From contig NZ_LT897781.1 of the NCBI RefSeq assembly GCF_900188315.1, positions 3,782,001 to 3,846,000 of the forward strand: DNA of 64,000 bases, in the 5' to 3' direction. Shown in pieces: positions 52,752 to 61,380 of the stretch. How positions within the stretch are numbered: the first letter of the stretch is position 1; every line of letters begins with the position of its first letter. Source of the stretch: Marinobacter sp. es.042. Lineage in GTDB: Bacteria > Pseudomonadota > Gammaproteobacteria > Pseudomonadales > Oleiphilaceae. A program made the position numbers and the translations under genes. The notes beneath the pieces are model-generated. The model worked only from the letters and a program-made list of their open reading frames with translations. It had not been told where the DNA came from and made no database searches.

Positions 52752-55458
52752 GAATGCAAAAAAAATAGAGATGGTTGCCACTCAGATAGAAAAGGACTCC
52801 CATGACCTCCCCGGCGATGTCACCAAGGATTGGCTGGACGAGCAGCTGTCCGAATTTGCTGAAGACCTTAACCTTGATGAACAGACTGTAGAAGAGATCG
52901 AAGCCGAGGTGCGAAGGAGGATTGCAATCACCGTTGGCGAAGCCTCAATTCTCATTGACCCGGAAGACCAGAAAGAGTGGCTTACCGAGGACAGAATTGC
53001 AGATACAGAATGGAAGTTCTGGAACCGATATGCCGACTATTTCAATACGAAGGGGATACCCGGCAATGTTCTCAGGCGAACCCATTCAGACACCAACCGT
53101 ATCCTGGGGCTCATAGGCGACCCCCTCTCAGAGAGGCCCTTTCGTCGTCGAGGTATGGTAATTGGCGACGTTCAAGCCGGAAAAACCAACAACTACACTG
53201 CCCTTATAAATAAAGCGGCAGACGTAGGGTACAAGCTGATCATAGTCCTTACCGGCACCATTGAAGATCTCAGGCAGCAAACGCAGGAACGGCTCGACGA
53301 GGACTTTGTCGGAAGCATCTCACACGCGGGAAGTGGTGGTAAGGACGCTCAAACAAGAACCATTGGCGTGGGGCGCAAGGTCGGAGCTGAGTTGCCATTC
53401 TGTATTACCGATCAGAACGACGATATCAAAAAGAATCCCCGCTACAGAATATTAGGAATCAATGGCCCCATTCTGGCAGTGACGAAGAAGAACAAATTCA
53501 TGCTTGAACGCCTAGTTCACTGGTTAAGATCAGACGTGAATAGCAATGAAAAAATGATCTCAGAGCCAGTACTTCTGATTGATGATGAGGCCGATAATGC
53601 CTCGGTAAATACTGGTGAGGCCGATGAGGATCCGAAAACAATAAATCGGCTTATCAGGGAAGTGATCCATTCGTGTAAAAAAATAAGTTACGTCGCTTAC
53701 ACGGCCACTCCGTTTGCCAATATTTTTATACATCCCGATTCAGAGGGTGACACCTCTGATACTGATGATCTGTTCCCAAAAGATTTTCTTGTGGCTCTCG
53801 AGCCGCCAAATAATTACTGCGGGGCGAGGTTTTTCTTCAGGAACGACGATCGATCAGAAAAAATTTGTGAAGTTATCAATGATGCGGATGAGCATTTGCC
53901 TCTGGTACACAGACCGGGAACCGCTGTTGAATCGATTCCAGAGTCACTCAAGGAGGCCATCAGGGTTTTTCTTCTCGCGAGCGCAGTGAAAGACATTCGG
54001 CGGAAGAAAGGTGTTATTAAAAAGATCCATGACTCGATGCTAATTAATATGTCTAGGCTGACATCTGTGCAGTCGGACATTTCACCGCATGTTGATGCAT
54101 ACCTTGATGAGATATGGGGGGCAATCCAACTCTACATACGCAAGCCGATGCCTCAGGAGAGGTCGTCGAATCTGGCTGCTCTATTCGATGATTGGAACCG
54201 GCATTATTCGGATCTCGATGGGCAAGAGTCTTGGCGTGAGGTCTGTGACGCTCTTGGCGACATGAAAAAGCCGGTTGTTGTCACAGTGCATAGTAAGTCT
54301 GGTGACTCTCTCATCTATGAGGACGGTGGGCCGGAAAAACAGATAGCTGTGGGCGGTCTGAAGCTCAGCCGAGGTCTTACCTTGGAGGGCCTTGTCGTGA
54401 GTTACTTCTACCGTCGCTCGGTGATGTACGACAGTCTTATGCAAATGGGCCGCTGGTATGGCTACCGGGATCATTACCAGGATCTTTTGAAGCTCTGGAT
54501 TACCAGCGAGTCGTTGGATTGGTATGCCCATATTTCGGAGGCCTCAGACAATCTCAGAGAGCAGGCAGCTGAGATGCAGAAGAAGCGAATGACGCCCCGG
54601 GAGTTCGGCCTTCGCGTTCAGGCTTCTCCCGATGCACTTATGGTTACCGCACCGAACAAGATGCGAACGGCGACGACGATGACAACAAGGATGCGGTTCG
54701 ACGATCGATTACTTCAGACAGATTGCGTCTACTCTGATTCAGGGAGAATTGAGGATAATTTAAAGGAATTCGTCAAGTTCTTGGATTCGATCAAAGACCG
54801 AAGGATTCCGGAATCAGACTTGCCGGAAGTGCATCGGCAACATGTAGGGTTCGGCAACGTGCCTGCGTCTGCCGTAATAGACTGTTTGAATAAGCTGGCG
54901 AATCATCCGAGTTGTGGCTTCTGGTCAGAAAACGATCTTTTTATTAAGTTTTTAAAAGAGGGCGCGAGTGAGGAATTTCCTTTCTGGGACGTATTTGTAT
55001 ACCAGCCCAAACAGGAGCGTGAGGGATATTGGGATGAGTTTGGAAGCTGGACGTTCAAGAAAATCATGCGGTCTGTTGTCAAGGATGATCCGAAGAACCC
55101 CAAGAATCAAGATGAGCTGAGGCTGAGCCGGAAACGAAATAAGAATATTGTGGATCCTGGCGTAGAAGCATTCGGTCTCAAAAAAACCGAGTACGAATCG
55201 GCTCTCAATGAAAATGGAAAACTCCCCGATGCTGCTGCGAGGCATACTCCCAACAAGAAACCGGTGTTGATCTTTCATGTCATCAACGCCTGTGAATTTG
55301 ACGAGAGTGGGGAGAACAGAGTCAGAGAAACTACGGTACTTGGCTGGGCAATATCCATTCCTCCGCTCGCGGCACCACAGCCGGACGTACTCTGGAGTGT
55401 AAACATTGATTGGTTCCAGAAATATGGAGCTGAGATTACCGTGGAAGCAGAGGTATGA
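52744..55458 (+). CDS. Z1-domain P-loop ATPase/helicase
   Basis: A 904-residue protein. A Walker A motif, IGDVQAGKTNNYTALI (about residues 140-155), a Walker B motif LLIDDEADNASVN (about 277-289), YTATPFANIF (motif III-like) and the later GLKLSRGLTLEGLVVSYFYRRSVMYDSLMQMGRWYGYR (about 538-575) define the Z1 superfamily 2 domain. Z1 proteins accompany MORC-like ATPases in defence operons. The start at 52744 overlaps the previous stop; a TTG eight codons upstream is less likely. The next gene overlaps by four bases. It is probably the DNA-translocating motor. Confidence 0.85.
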   Translation: MSKNAKKIEMVATQIEKDSHDLPGDVTKDWLDEQLSEFAEDLNLDEQTVEEIEAEVRRRIAITVGEASILIDPEDQKEWLTEDRIADTEWKFWNRYADYFNTKGIPGNVLRRTHSDTNRILGLIGDPLSERPFRRRGMVIGDVQAGKTNNYTALINKAADVGYKLIIVLTGTIEDLRQQTQERLDEDFVGSISHAGSGGKDAQTRTIGVGRKVGAELPFCITDQNDDIKKNPRYRILGINGPILAVTKKNKFMLERLVHWLRSDVNSNEKMISEPVLLIDDEADNASVNTGEADEDPKTINRLIREVIHSCKKISYVAYTATPFANIFIHPDSEGDTSDTDDLFPKDFLVALEPPNNYCGARFFFRNDDRSEKICEVINDADEHLPLVHRPGTAVESIPESLKEAIRVFLLASAVKDIRRKKGVIKKIHDSMLINMSRLTSVQSDISPHVDAYLDEIWGAIQLYIRKPMPQERSSNLAALFDDWNRHYSDLDGQESWREVCDALGDMKKPVVVTVHSKSGDSLIYEDGGPEKQIAVGGLKLSRGLTLEGLVVSYFYRRSVMYDSLMQMGRWYGYRDHYQDLLKLWITSESLDWYAHISEASDNLREQAAEMQKKRMTPREFGLRVQASPDALMVTAPNKMRTATTMTTRMRFDDRLLQTDCVYSDSGRIEDNLKEFVKFLDSIKDRRIPESDLPEVHRQHVGFGNVPASAVIDCLNKLANHPSCGFWSENDLFIKFLKEGASEEFPFWDVFVYQPKQEREGYWDEFGSWTFKKIMRSVVKDDPKNPKNQDELRLSRKRNKNIVDPGVEAFGLKKTEYESALNENGKLPDAAARHTPNKKPVLIFHVINACEFDESGENRVRETTVLGWAISIPPLAAPQPDVLWSVNIDWFQKYGAEITVEAEV

Positions 55459-56405
55459 GTGTTGCTGAAGTGCCCTGGAGTCGACTTGAAAAACCTCAAT
55501 CAGGAATGCTCAATACGCTCTCCGTTGGCGGGGAGAGCGTAAACCGTTGGTTTTGGATAAAAACCAGGAACGGTGAATATGGTCTTGCCATGCGAGTCTC
55601 TAAAAAAGATGAGAATAGCATTGAAGGTGCAGACCTTAGTTCGACTAAAAGACTCAAGGGGCTAAAGATTGGGGATAAAGGGTCGGTCTACATCGGTGTA
55701 GTAATTGGAGAATCTGAGCTGGCAACCGTGTTTTACCGGCTTTGTCTCGACCTGATTGATAGTTGTTCAAAGCTACGAGATCCCAATGAAACCCATGCAA
55801 TCCTCCGACGGAGAGTAAGATCCTGGCAAAGGCTTTTTGAGTCCGGAGTAAATCGGCTTTCTTTGCAGCAGTGTCTTGGCCTGGTGTCGGAGCTGTCCTT
55901 CCTCCGAGACCACTGGTTGTTGAGGCAGAATGGGAATGGAATTCATGGCTGGTTGGGGCCGTTAGGCAGATCACAGGACTTCCTTAGCGAAAATGAGTCC
56001 TTGGCCGTTGAGGTCAAGGCCTACAGCCCTGATGACAGAACGATAAAGATTTCCTCTATTCAGCAATTGGAGTGCACACAGGATCTTTACCTGGCTTGTT
56101 ATCCATGCACTTTGAGCACTGAAATGAAAGGGACTAGCCTCCCCGAAATTATTGATACCGTGCGTGACAAGCTGGCTGAAAAACAGGAGCCGTTCCTCGA
56201 TGAGCTGCTCTTGGCTTATGGGTATGTGGAAGAGCCGTACTATCAATCGATGAGTTTTGTTGTGGGGGAGCCGACTTTTTACCGTGTCCATTCCAAGTTC
56301 CCGAGAATCACCCCCTCGACTGTGTCCGCAGCTATAACAAAAGCGCAATACGTAATTGATCTTGAGCAGATATCTGTTTTCCGGTGCGAGCCTGGTTCCT
56401 TCTGA
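55455..56405 (+). CDS. PD-(D/E)XK-motif nuclease-like protein
   Basis: A 316-residue protein typical of the PD-(D/E)XK proteins found with Z1 and AIPR genes. The centre reads GPLGRSQDFLSENESLAVEVKAYSPDD, which provides the Asp (about residue 174) and the ExK (VEVK, about 185-188) of the nuclease core, followed by KISSIQQLE with the conserved Gln. It overlaps the Z1 gene by four bases. It may be the cleavage subunit of the system. Whether all catalytic residues are functional cannot be told by eye. Confidence 0.78.
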   Translation: MSVAEVPWSRLEKPQSGMLNTLSVGGESVNRWFWIKTRNGEYGLAMRVSKKDENSIEGADLSSTKRLKGLKIGDKGSVYIGVVIGESELATVFYRLCLDLIDSCSKLRDPNETHAILRRRVRSWQRLFESGVNRLSLQQCLGLVSELSFLRDHWLLRQNGNGIHGWLGPLGRSQDFLSENESLAVEVKAYSPDDRTIKISSIQQLECTQDLYLACYPCTLSTEMKGTSLPEIIDTVRDKLAEKQEPFLDELLLAYGYVEEPYYQSMSFVVGEPTFYRVHSKFPRITPSTVSAAITKAQYVIDLEQISVFRCEPGSF

Positions 56406-56416
56406 GGTAGTTGTCC

Positions 56417-58459
56417 ATGGACGAATTGACTGAGTACTACGTTTCACTTGTCGAGCATTTGCACGCATCAGCAGACGTTGAGGGGAGCGTAATTACCTAT
56501 GAATATTTGTCCTACATTCTTGAGCTTCTCTCGGACGCTGGGGAATTTGAAGACTTTTCGATTATAGAAGATGGCATCGATGGTGCTGGTCGTTGGGCAT
56601 TTGATGGCTACTCCTATGATGAGAACAATTTCTGTCTCTCCCTGTTTATTTCGATTCTGGATACAGCGGAAGAGCCAAGGCGTCTTTTGAAAGCTGATAT
56701 TGAGTCTGCTGTGAAGAAGCTTTCGAGGTTCGCGGTCCGCGCTATAAGCGGAAACCTGATGGATTATTTTGAGCCAACCAGCAGCTGCTACCTTGCAGCA
56801 AAATTCATCAGGGATAGTTGGCCAGAGATTGCAAGAGTGAAACTCGTAGTGCTTTCAAACCGGCCCCTTGCGGAACGTGCCTCGGTCCCGAGCTTTGATG
56901 ATCTCGATGGCCGCCCATGTACTGTCGATCTCTGGGATCTGCGAAGAATCTACAAGCTGGAGTCTTCCCGGAGAGAGCGTGAGGAGATGATTGTGGACTT
57001 CTCTGATGCGCCTCTGCCCTGCATCGTATCTAATCGTCCAAAAGGTGGAGATGGGGGGTTATCGGTTCTCACAGTCTTTCCTGCCCAGCTACTGGTTGAT
57101 CTATATGGTAAGTGGGGTAGTCGGCTTCTCGAACAGAACGTAAGGAGCTTTCTCCAGCATCGAGGGAAGGTAAACAAAGGGATCAGGAACACCATTATTC
57201 ATGATCCCGGTAACTTCTTCGCATTTAATAATGGGCTTACCGCAACTGCCAAGGCCGCAGTTGTCAAAGATGGGGATAGTGGTCAGTTCATAGAAAAAGT
57301 TGAAGATCTTCAGATTGTAAACGGTGGGCAAACTACGGCCTCGATATACAGTGCGGCCATTCGTGATAAAGCCGACATGTCCGGCATTTCTATACAGGTT
57401 AAGTTGACTGTGCTGCCCGAGGAGGATCCATCCTCCCTGGTCGCAAAAATCGCAAGGTTCGCGAATTCACAGAATAAAGTCTCGGAAGCAGACCTCTTTT
57501 CCAATCATCCATTTCATATCCGATTGGAAGAGATTTCTAGGCGGGTCTGGGTGCCTGTAAAAGCTGGGCAGTCGGCACAAACACACTGGTTCTATGAGCG
57601 CGCACGGGGGCAATACCTCGATGCTCAGGCTTACCTTACGCCAGCCAAGAAAAAACAGTTCCAGAAGATCAATCCTCGCTCCCAGCTCCTAACAAAAACG
57701 GACGTCGCCAAGATCATGAATTCGTGGGAAGAGCTTCCCCATGAGGTGAGTAAAGGGGCTCAAAAGAACTTCGCTGTGTTTGCCGACCTTATAGATGAGC
57801 AATGGGAGTCGGATGATACGAAGTTCAACGAGTTCTTTTTCAGGAAACTGGTTAGTAGGGCCAGTATATTCCGGGCGCTTGAAAGAGCGATTCTCAAGGA
57901 AGCATGGTACGCCGGATACCGTGCGAATCTTGTGACATACGCAATTGCTCGCCTGTCACACGAAATAGCGAAAAATAAACAAGAGCTGGATGTAGACGCA
58001 ATCTGGAGGGGGCAGGTAATCCCTGAAATTCTCATCAATAGACTCTTGGAGCTGGCCCGTTCAGTAAATGGATTACTGCTTGATGAGAACCGGCCAGTTG
58101 GTAACCCCAGTGAGTTGGCGAAACGAAAGGCTTTCTGGGAATCGGTCAAGCAGATCGAGTGCAGAACGGATGATCTCGGGGCTGTGCTGATTTCTCGGGA
58201 GGCGGCCAAGGACAGTGAAAAAGAGGCGAGGAAAACCCAGACGCTGGATAAGGGCATTCAGGCTCAGAGTGATGTGTTGAATACTCCTGCACATGTTTGG
58301 ACGCGGCTGGAGGAGTTGTTGATGGAGGAGGGAGAGGCGACTCCATCGTTAATGGGCATTCTCAGGGTCGCGAAGAACCCGGCGCAATTTCCCTCGGAAA
58401 AACAGGCAAATGTTCTGTTCAAACTTAAAGAAAAGTACAAGGACTTCCTTCAATCCTGA
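56417..58459 (+). CDS. AIPR-family (abortive phage infection) protein
   Basis: A 680-residue AIPR protein. Its signature region is NTIIHDPGNFFAFNNGLTATAK (about residues 258-279) and IENLQIVNGGQTTASIY-like VEDLQIVNGGQTTASI (about 295-310), followed by KIARFANSQNKVSEADLF. AIPR proteins take part in abortive infection; their biochemistry is poorly known. The ATG at 56417 lies 11 bases after the PD-(D/E)XK gene, with GAGGT upstream. It is the last gene of the operon, and a terminator follows at 58638. Confidence 0.85.
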   Translation: MDELTEYYVSLVEHLHASADVEGSVITYEYLSYILELLSDAGEFEDFSIIEDGIDGAGRWAFDGYSYDENNFCLSLFISILDTAEEPRRLLKADIESAVKKLSRFAVRAISGNLMDYFEPTSSCYLAAKFIRDSWPEIARVKLVVLSNRPLAERASVPSFDDLDGRPCTVDLWDLRRIYKLESSRREREEMIVDFSDAPLPCIVSNRPKGGDGGLSVLTVFPAQLLVDLYGKWGSRLLEQNVRSFLQHRGKVNKGIRNTIIHDPGNFFAFNNGLTATAKAAVVKDGDSGQFIEKVEDLQIVNGGQTTASIYSAAIRDKADMSGISIQVKLTVLPEEDPSSLVAKIARFANSQNKVSEADLFSNHPFHIRLEEISRRVWVPVKAGQSAQTHWFYERARGQYLDAQAYLTPAKKKQFQKINPRSQLLTKTDVAKIMNSWEELPHEVSKGAQKNFAVFADLIDEQWESDDTKFNEFFFRKLVSRASIFRALERAILKEAWYAGYRANLVTYAIARLSHEIAKNKQELDVDAIWRGQVIPEILINRLLELARSVNGLLLDENRPVGNPSELAKRKAFWESVKQIECRTDDLGAVLISREAAKDSEKEARKTQTLDKGIQAQSDVLNTPAHVWTRLEELLMEEGEATPSLMGILRVAKNPAQFPSEKQANVLFKLKEKYKDFLQS

Positions 58460-58507
58460 GCAGCGGTACCTCGACTGAGAACGTTATAGGGTAGGGTTTG
58501 GGTAGTT

Positions 58508-58550
58508 GGGGGCACGCATTGGGGCATTTCAATGGGGCAGAATTGGGGTA
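58508..58550 (+). repeat. Four short direct repeats near the right end
   Basis: TGGGG(C/T)A-type units start at 58509, 58521, 58534 and 58545, so with a period of 11 to 13 bases. They lie about 140 bases inside the right att site. Spacing near one helical turn and the similar motif at the left end make them candidate arm-type sites for the integrase. Confidence 0.5.
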
Positions 58551-58637
58551 TCCAAAAACTTAAATACTTGATTTTATTAATAAAAAAATAATCAAGAATT
58601 TCAGTGCTATCTAAAAAACAGATATTCCCTAAAACCC

Positions 58638-58674
58638 AAAAAGCCCGATAAAACACTGTTTTATCGGGCTTTTT
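58638..58674 (-). terminator. Element-borne terminator now serving ssrA
   Basis: AAAAAGCCCGATAAAA pairs with TTTTATCGGGCTTTTT around a short loop, with T runs on both strands. On the minus strand it directly follows the ssrA 3' end, so the element has replaced the displaced terminator at 34814-34843. It also ends the AIPR operon. Confidence 0.87.
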
Positions 58675-58685
58675 AGATTGGTTGT

Positions 58686-58718
58686 TTGGTGGAGACGGCG
58701 GGAATTGAACCCGCGTCC
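58686..58718 (-). repeat. att repeat, 3' end of intact ssrA (right)
   Basis: The same 33 bp as 34851-34883. Here it forms the functional T arm and acceptor end of the tmRNA, so this copy was supplied by the element at integration. The crossover lies somewhere within these 33 bases. Confidence 0.92.
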
Positions 58719-59051
58719 GCCAGTACTCAGCCTTGAGGTCTACATGTTTAGCGTCTCTCTATTGATTTAAGTTCAAGCGACCCGAGAGCCAGGGTGCAAG
58801 AACCGAGTTCTTTAAATCTTAGCCGTTAACCAGTGAACTCTGGGTAACGGAGCATCCCGTAAGCGATGACGTCCTGAGATGTTGCTTCCGGGCTACGGGC
58901 GACCCGGTCAGGACGACTAGCAGCTTACGCTGCTAGTGCGTAGTTTTCGTCGTTTGCGACTATTGCGTTGCAGCTTTGGATTAACGAGATTGGCTGCCAT
59001 CTCGACATGCACTCAAGGGTTCGCCACCGGCGTCGAAGCCATGTCGTCCCC
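58687..59051 (-). ncRNA. ssrA: Transfer-messenger RNA
   Basis: About 365 bases. The 5' end GGGGACGACATGGCTTCGACG starts at 59051 and the 3' end has the tRNA-like T arm and CCA (58687). The tag reading frame encodes ANDENYALAA followed by TAA (stop at 58925). The RNA rescues stalled ribosomes together with SmpB, whose gene lies 1.6 kb away. The gene is intact although an element has integrated into its 3' end. Confidence 0.95.
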
Positions 59052-59059
59052 TTACCTTC

Positions 59060-59089
59060 AGTATATGTGTCCGGTTTGCCGGACTTCAA
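59060..59089 (-). promoter_or_regulatory. ssrA promoter
   Basis: On the minus strand TTGAAG (59089-59084) and TATACT (59065-59060) are separated by 18 bases; the tmRNA 5' end follows eight bases later. The spacer contains TCCGG-CAAA-CCGGA, a small palindrome. Confidence 0.78.
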
Positions 59090-59141
59090 GGTTTCTTTGT
59101 TGCAGTTTTGTGCTTTCGGGGCTGTAGATGTACCTAGAACC

Positions 59142-60560
59142 CTAGCTGGCCTTGCGCTCAATGGCGTCATGGCGGCCTGCCAGGGCCGCGTGGCTCAGGG
59201 CCTCGAAGCTTTCCCGGAAGTAGCCCATCACGGCGTCCGGGTCAGCGTGAATCGCCTTGTCCACGGTGATGCCGAATTGCACGGTGCCGGCATAACTGAG
59301 AATACTCATGCCAATACCAATGCTGCCGCTCTGGGGAACCCAGAACATGGGCTGGGTCAGCTTGCTGCCCGCCAGATACAGAGGCTCTTTCGGGCCGGGT
59401 ACGTTGGTCAGTACCGCCGAGGCCTTGTTGCTGAGCAGATCCAGGGCCCTTCGTTCAATAACATCGGGGCCGCGCCCGAAGATATCAAGCAGGCTGTAGG
59501 TAACCTGAGCCTGATAGGACCGCTTGAGCCGGTTCATGTTCTCCTGCACCTGGCGGAAGCACATGAGCGGGTCTCTCACCTCCACCGGCAGGGTAACCAG
59601 TACGAGCCCGAACTTGTTGCCCAGGGTTTCGATGGGCTGATCAAGAGGGCGCAGGTTGAACGGCACGGCAACCCGAATGCCACACTCGGGGATGGTTTCC
59701 TTGTGGGCGGCAAAATGTCTCTGCAAAGCGCCGGTGACGGTGCAAAGGAGGGCATCGTTGATGGTGCCTCCCAGAGCCTTGGCGCAGGCCTTTACCTCGG
59801 CAAGGTCGAGGGGGTCGGCCCAGGCCACTTGTTTGCGCCCGGATAAGGGCTTTTTCAGGCCGGTTGTGGGTTCGCCGGGCGCCAGGCCCAGTTTCAGGAG
59901 GTCAAGGGCGACACCGCTGGCGGTGGTGGCCAGTTTTAACGGGTAGTTGGGCTCCTCGCGGACGGACTGGATAAACAGTCTGGCCTGGTTGGTGGCTGTC
60001 TGCGCGCTGTCCACGGCACGGTGCAGGAAGTTCTGGATGGCCGATTTCCTGCCGGGCTTGGAGCGACGCTTGCGGGCGACTTTGCCCAGCCTGGGTTCCG
60101 GCGTTTTGTCGGTGAGTGACAGCATTACACGAACCAGCGAGATGCCATCGGCAATGCAATGGTGAATGCGGATGAGTAGCGCGCCGCCGTCGCCGTAATT
60201 GTCGATGTAGTGCATTTGCCAGAGCGGTTGCCGGAAATCCAGCGAGGTGCTGTTCATGTCACTGACCAGCTTCTGGAGCTCTGCTTTGTCGGCCTTGCCC
60301 GGCAGGGCGATTCGGTGCAGGTGATTGTCCAGGTCGAACAGCGGATCGTACTGCCAGTAGGCCCGGTCTCCGGTGTCGATCACCCGTTGCCGGAACCGGT
60401 CGAAGCAGAGAAATCGCTCTTCAAGGGTGTGCCTGAGGCGGCTCATGGAAATCGGCCGCTCCAGCGTCCATACCCCACAGATCATCATGGGGTTCTGAGG
60501 GGTGTCCATGCGCAGCCACGCGCGGTCTACGGCGGACATAGGTATCTGTTTGGGTGACAT
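59142..60560 (-). CDS. Wax ester synthase/diacylglycerol acyltransferase (WS/DGAT)
   Basis: A 472-residue acyltransferase that joins fatty alcohols or diacylglycerol to acyl-CoA to make wax esters or triacylglycerol for storage. The catalytic HHCIADG (HHxxxDG, about residues 143-149) is intact, and PLWQMHYIDNYGDGGALLIRIHH and the late ASAVLTNVPGPKEPLYLAG match Marinobacter enzymes. No signal peptide; the enzyme is soluble or peripheral to the membrane. It stands alone beside ssrA and is one of the best indicators of the host genus. Confidence 0.92.
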   Translation of the reverse strand: MSPKQIPMSAVDRAWLRMDTPQNPMMICGVWTLERPISMSRLRHTLEERFLCFDRFRQRVIDTGDRAYWQYDPLFDLDNHLHRIALPGKADKAELQKLVSDMNSTSLDFRQPLWQMHYIDNYGDGGALLIRIHHCIADGISLVRVMLSLTDKTPEPRLGKVARKRRSKPGRKSAIQNFLHRAVDSAQTATNQARLFIQSVREEPNYPLKLATTASGVALDLLKLGLAPGEPTTGLKKPLSGRKQVAWADPLDLAEVKACAKALGGTINDALLCTVTGALQRHFAAHKETIPECGIRVAVPFNLRPLDQPIETLGNKFGLVLVTLPVEVRDPLMCFRQVQENMNRLKRSYQAQVTYSLLDIFGRGPDVIERRALDLLSNKASAVLTNVPGPKEPLYLAGSKLTQPMFWVPQSGSIGIGMSILSYAGTVQFGITVDKAIHADPDAVMGYFRESFEALSHAALAGRHDAIERKAS

Positions 60561-60700
60561 AAGCGGCTCCCTTTGCCATGCACCGGAGTTCCCGAGTATA
60601 GGCCCGATGGAATTCTGAACAAAGAGAGTGAGTATGCGACATACCGGCTCACGCCGGCCATGACCGGCGTCAGGTATTTGTTAATTGGTGGCGGGCAGGA

Positions 60701-61180
60701 TCAAACGTTGGTTTCGCGCAGGATGCGTTGCTTCTGGCGGTTCCAGTCGCGTTCTTTCTCGGTGGCGCGCTTGTCGAACAGCTTCTTGCCTTTTACCAGG
60801 GCGATTTCGCATTTGACCTTGTTGTTTTTCCAGTACAACGCCAGCGGAATGCAGGTGTAGCCGGCCTGGTTGACCTTGCCAACGATCTTGGCAATTTCCT
60901 TGGCGTGAAGCAGGAGCTTGCGCGTGCGCGTAGGGTCTGCGATCACGTGGGTGGAGGCCGCAATCAACGGGGTAATGTGAGAGCCGAGCAACCAGGCTTC
61001 GCCGTCCTTGAGCAGCACATAGGCGTCCACCAGCTGGGCCTTGCCCGCACGCAGGGACTTCACTTCCCAGCCCAGCAGGGAGAGGCCCGCTTCAAAGCGT
61101 TCCTCAATGTGATACTCGTGCTTCGCCTTTTTGTTCAGCGCAATGGTATTGCTCGGCGTTCCGGGTTTTTTCTTGCTCAT
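60701..61180 (-). CDS. smpB: SsrA-binding protein SmpB
   Basis: A 159-residue RNA-binding protein needed for tmRNA function. It has the OB-fold sequence [31 protein letters not shown], the HITPL segment, [13 protein letters not shown] and the basic C-terminal tail with [18 protein letters not shown]. It lies near its partner ssrA. It is divergent from the transporter gene at 61381. Confidence 0.95.
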   Translation of the reverse strand: MSKKKPGTPSNTIALNKKAKHEYHIEERFEAGLSLLGWEVKSLRAGKAQLVDAYVLLKDGEAWLLGSHITPLIAASTHVIADPTRTRKLLLHAKEIAKIVGKVNQAGYTCIPLALYWKNNKVKCEIALVKGKKLFDKRATEKERDWNRQKQRILRETNV

Positions 61181-61380
61181 GAATCAATGAATCCGGGGTC
61201 GGACGAATGAACGGGCCGGCCTTGCTGCAGCCGGAAAAAGGCGCATTGTAGCCCAACAGTGGCGGACCGGTCACGAATTCGGCGTTGTGGCGGTGTCCGG
61301 TTCGTGCGCGACGTGATCCTTCAGCTACAATACTGGCCCAGACTTTCTCCCCGACCTGTTGAGTGGCCTCAGGGAAACGA

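Larger units (their letters stand above)
34851..58718. mobile_element. Integrative mobilizable element inserted in ssrA
   Basis: About 23.8 kb between two copies of a 33-bp direct repeat that is the 3' end of ssrA. It encodes a tyrosine integrase, a MobC/relaxase pair, a probable replication or helicase protein and a set of defence-type genes. No type IV secretion genes or coupling protein are present, so it should depend on a helper conjugative element. Base composition is visibly more AT-rich than the chromosome on both sides and intergenic gaps are longer. The intact ssrA lies at the right end. Excision and transfer are inferred from these features. Confidence 0.9.

Noticed and set aside
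49622..58459. BREX or DISARM system
   Set aside because: No PglX/PglZ/BrxL or DrmA/B/C proteins; the ATPase is GHKL type and the motor is of the Z1 family.
34851..58718. Self-transmissible conjugative element (ICE)
   Set aside because: No type IV secretion or coupling protein genes are found in the element; it can only be mobilizable.
34851..58718. Prophage or phage satellite
   Set aside because: No capsid, terminase, tail, lysis or phage repressor genes; relaxase and MobC point to plasmid-type transfer.
58925..59170. 81-codon frame ending in ANDENYALAA
   Set aside because: The end is the tmRNA tag; the rest is the tmRNA 5' half and promoter, so it is not an independent gene.
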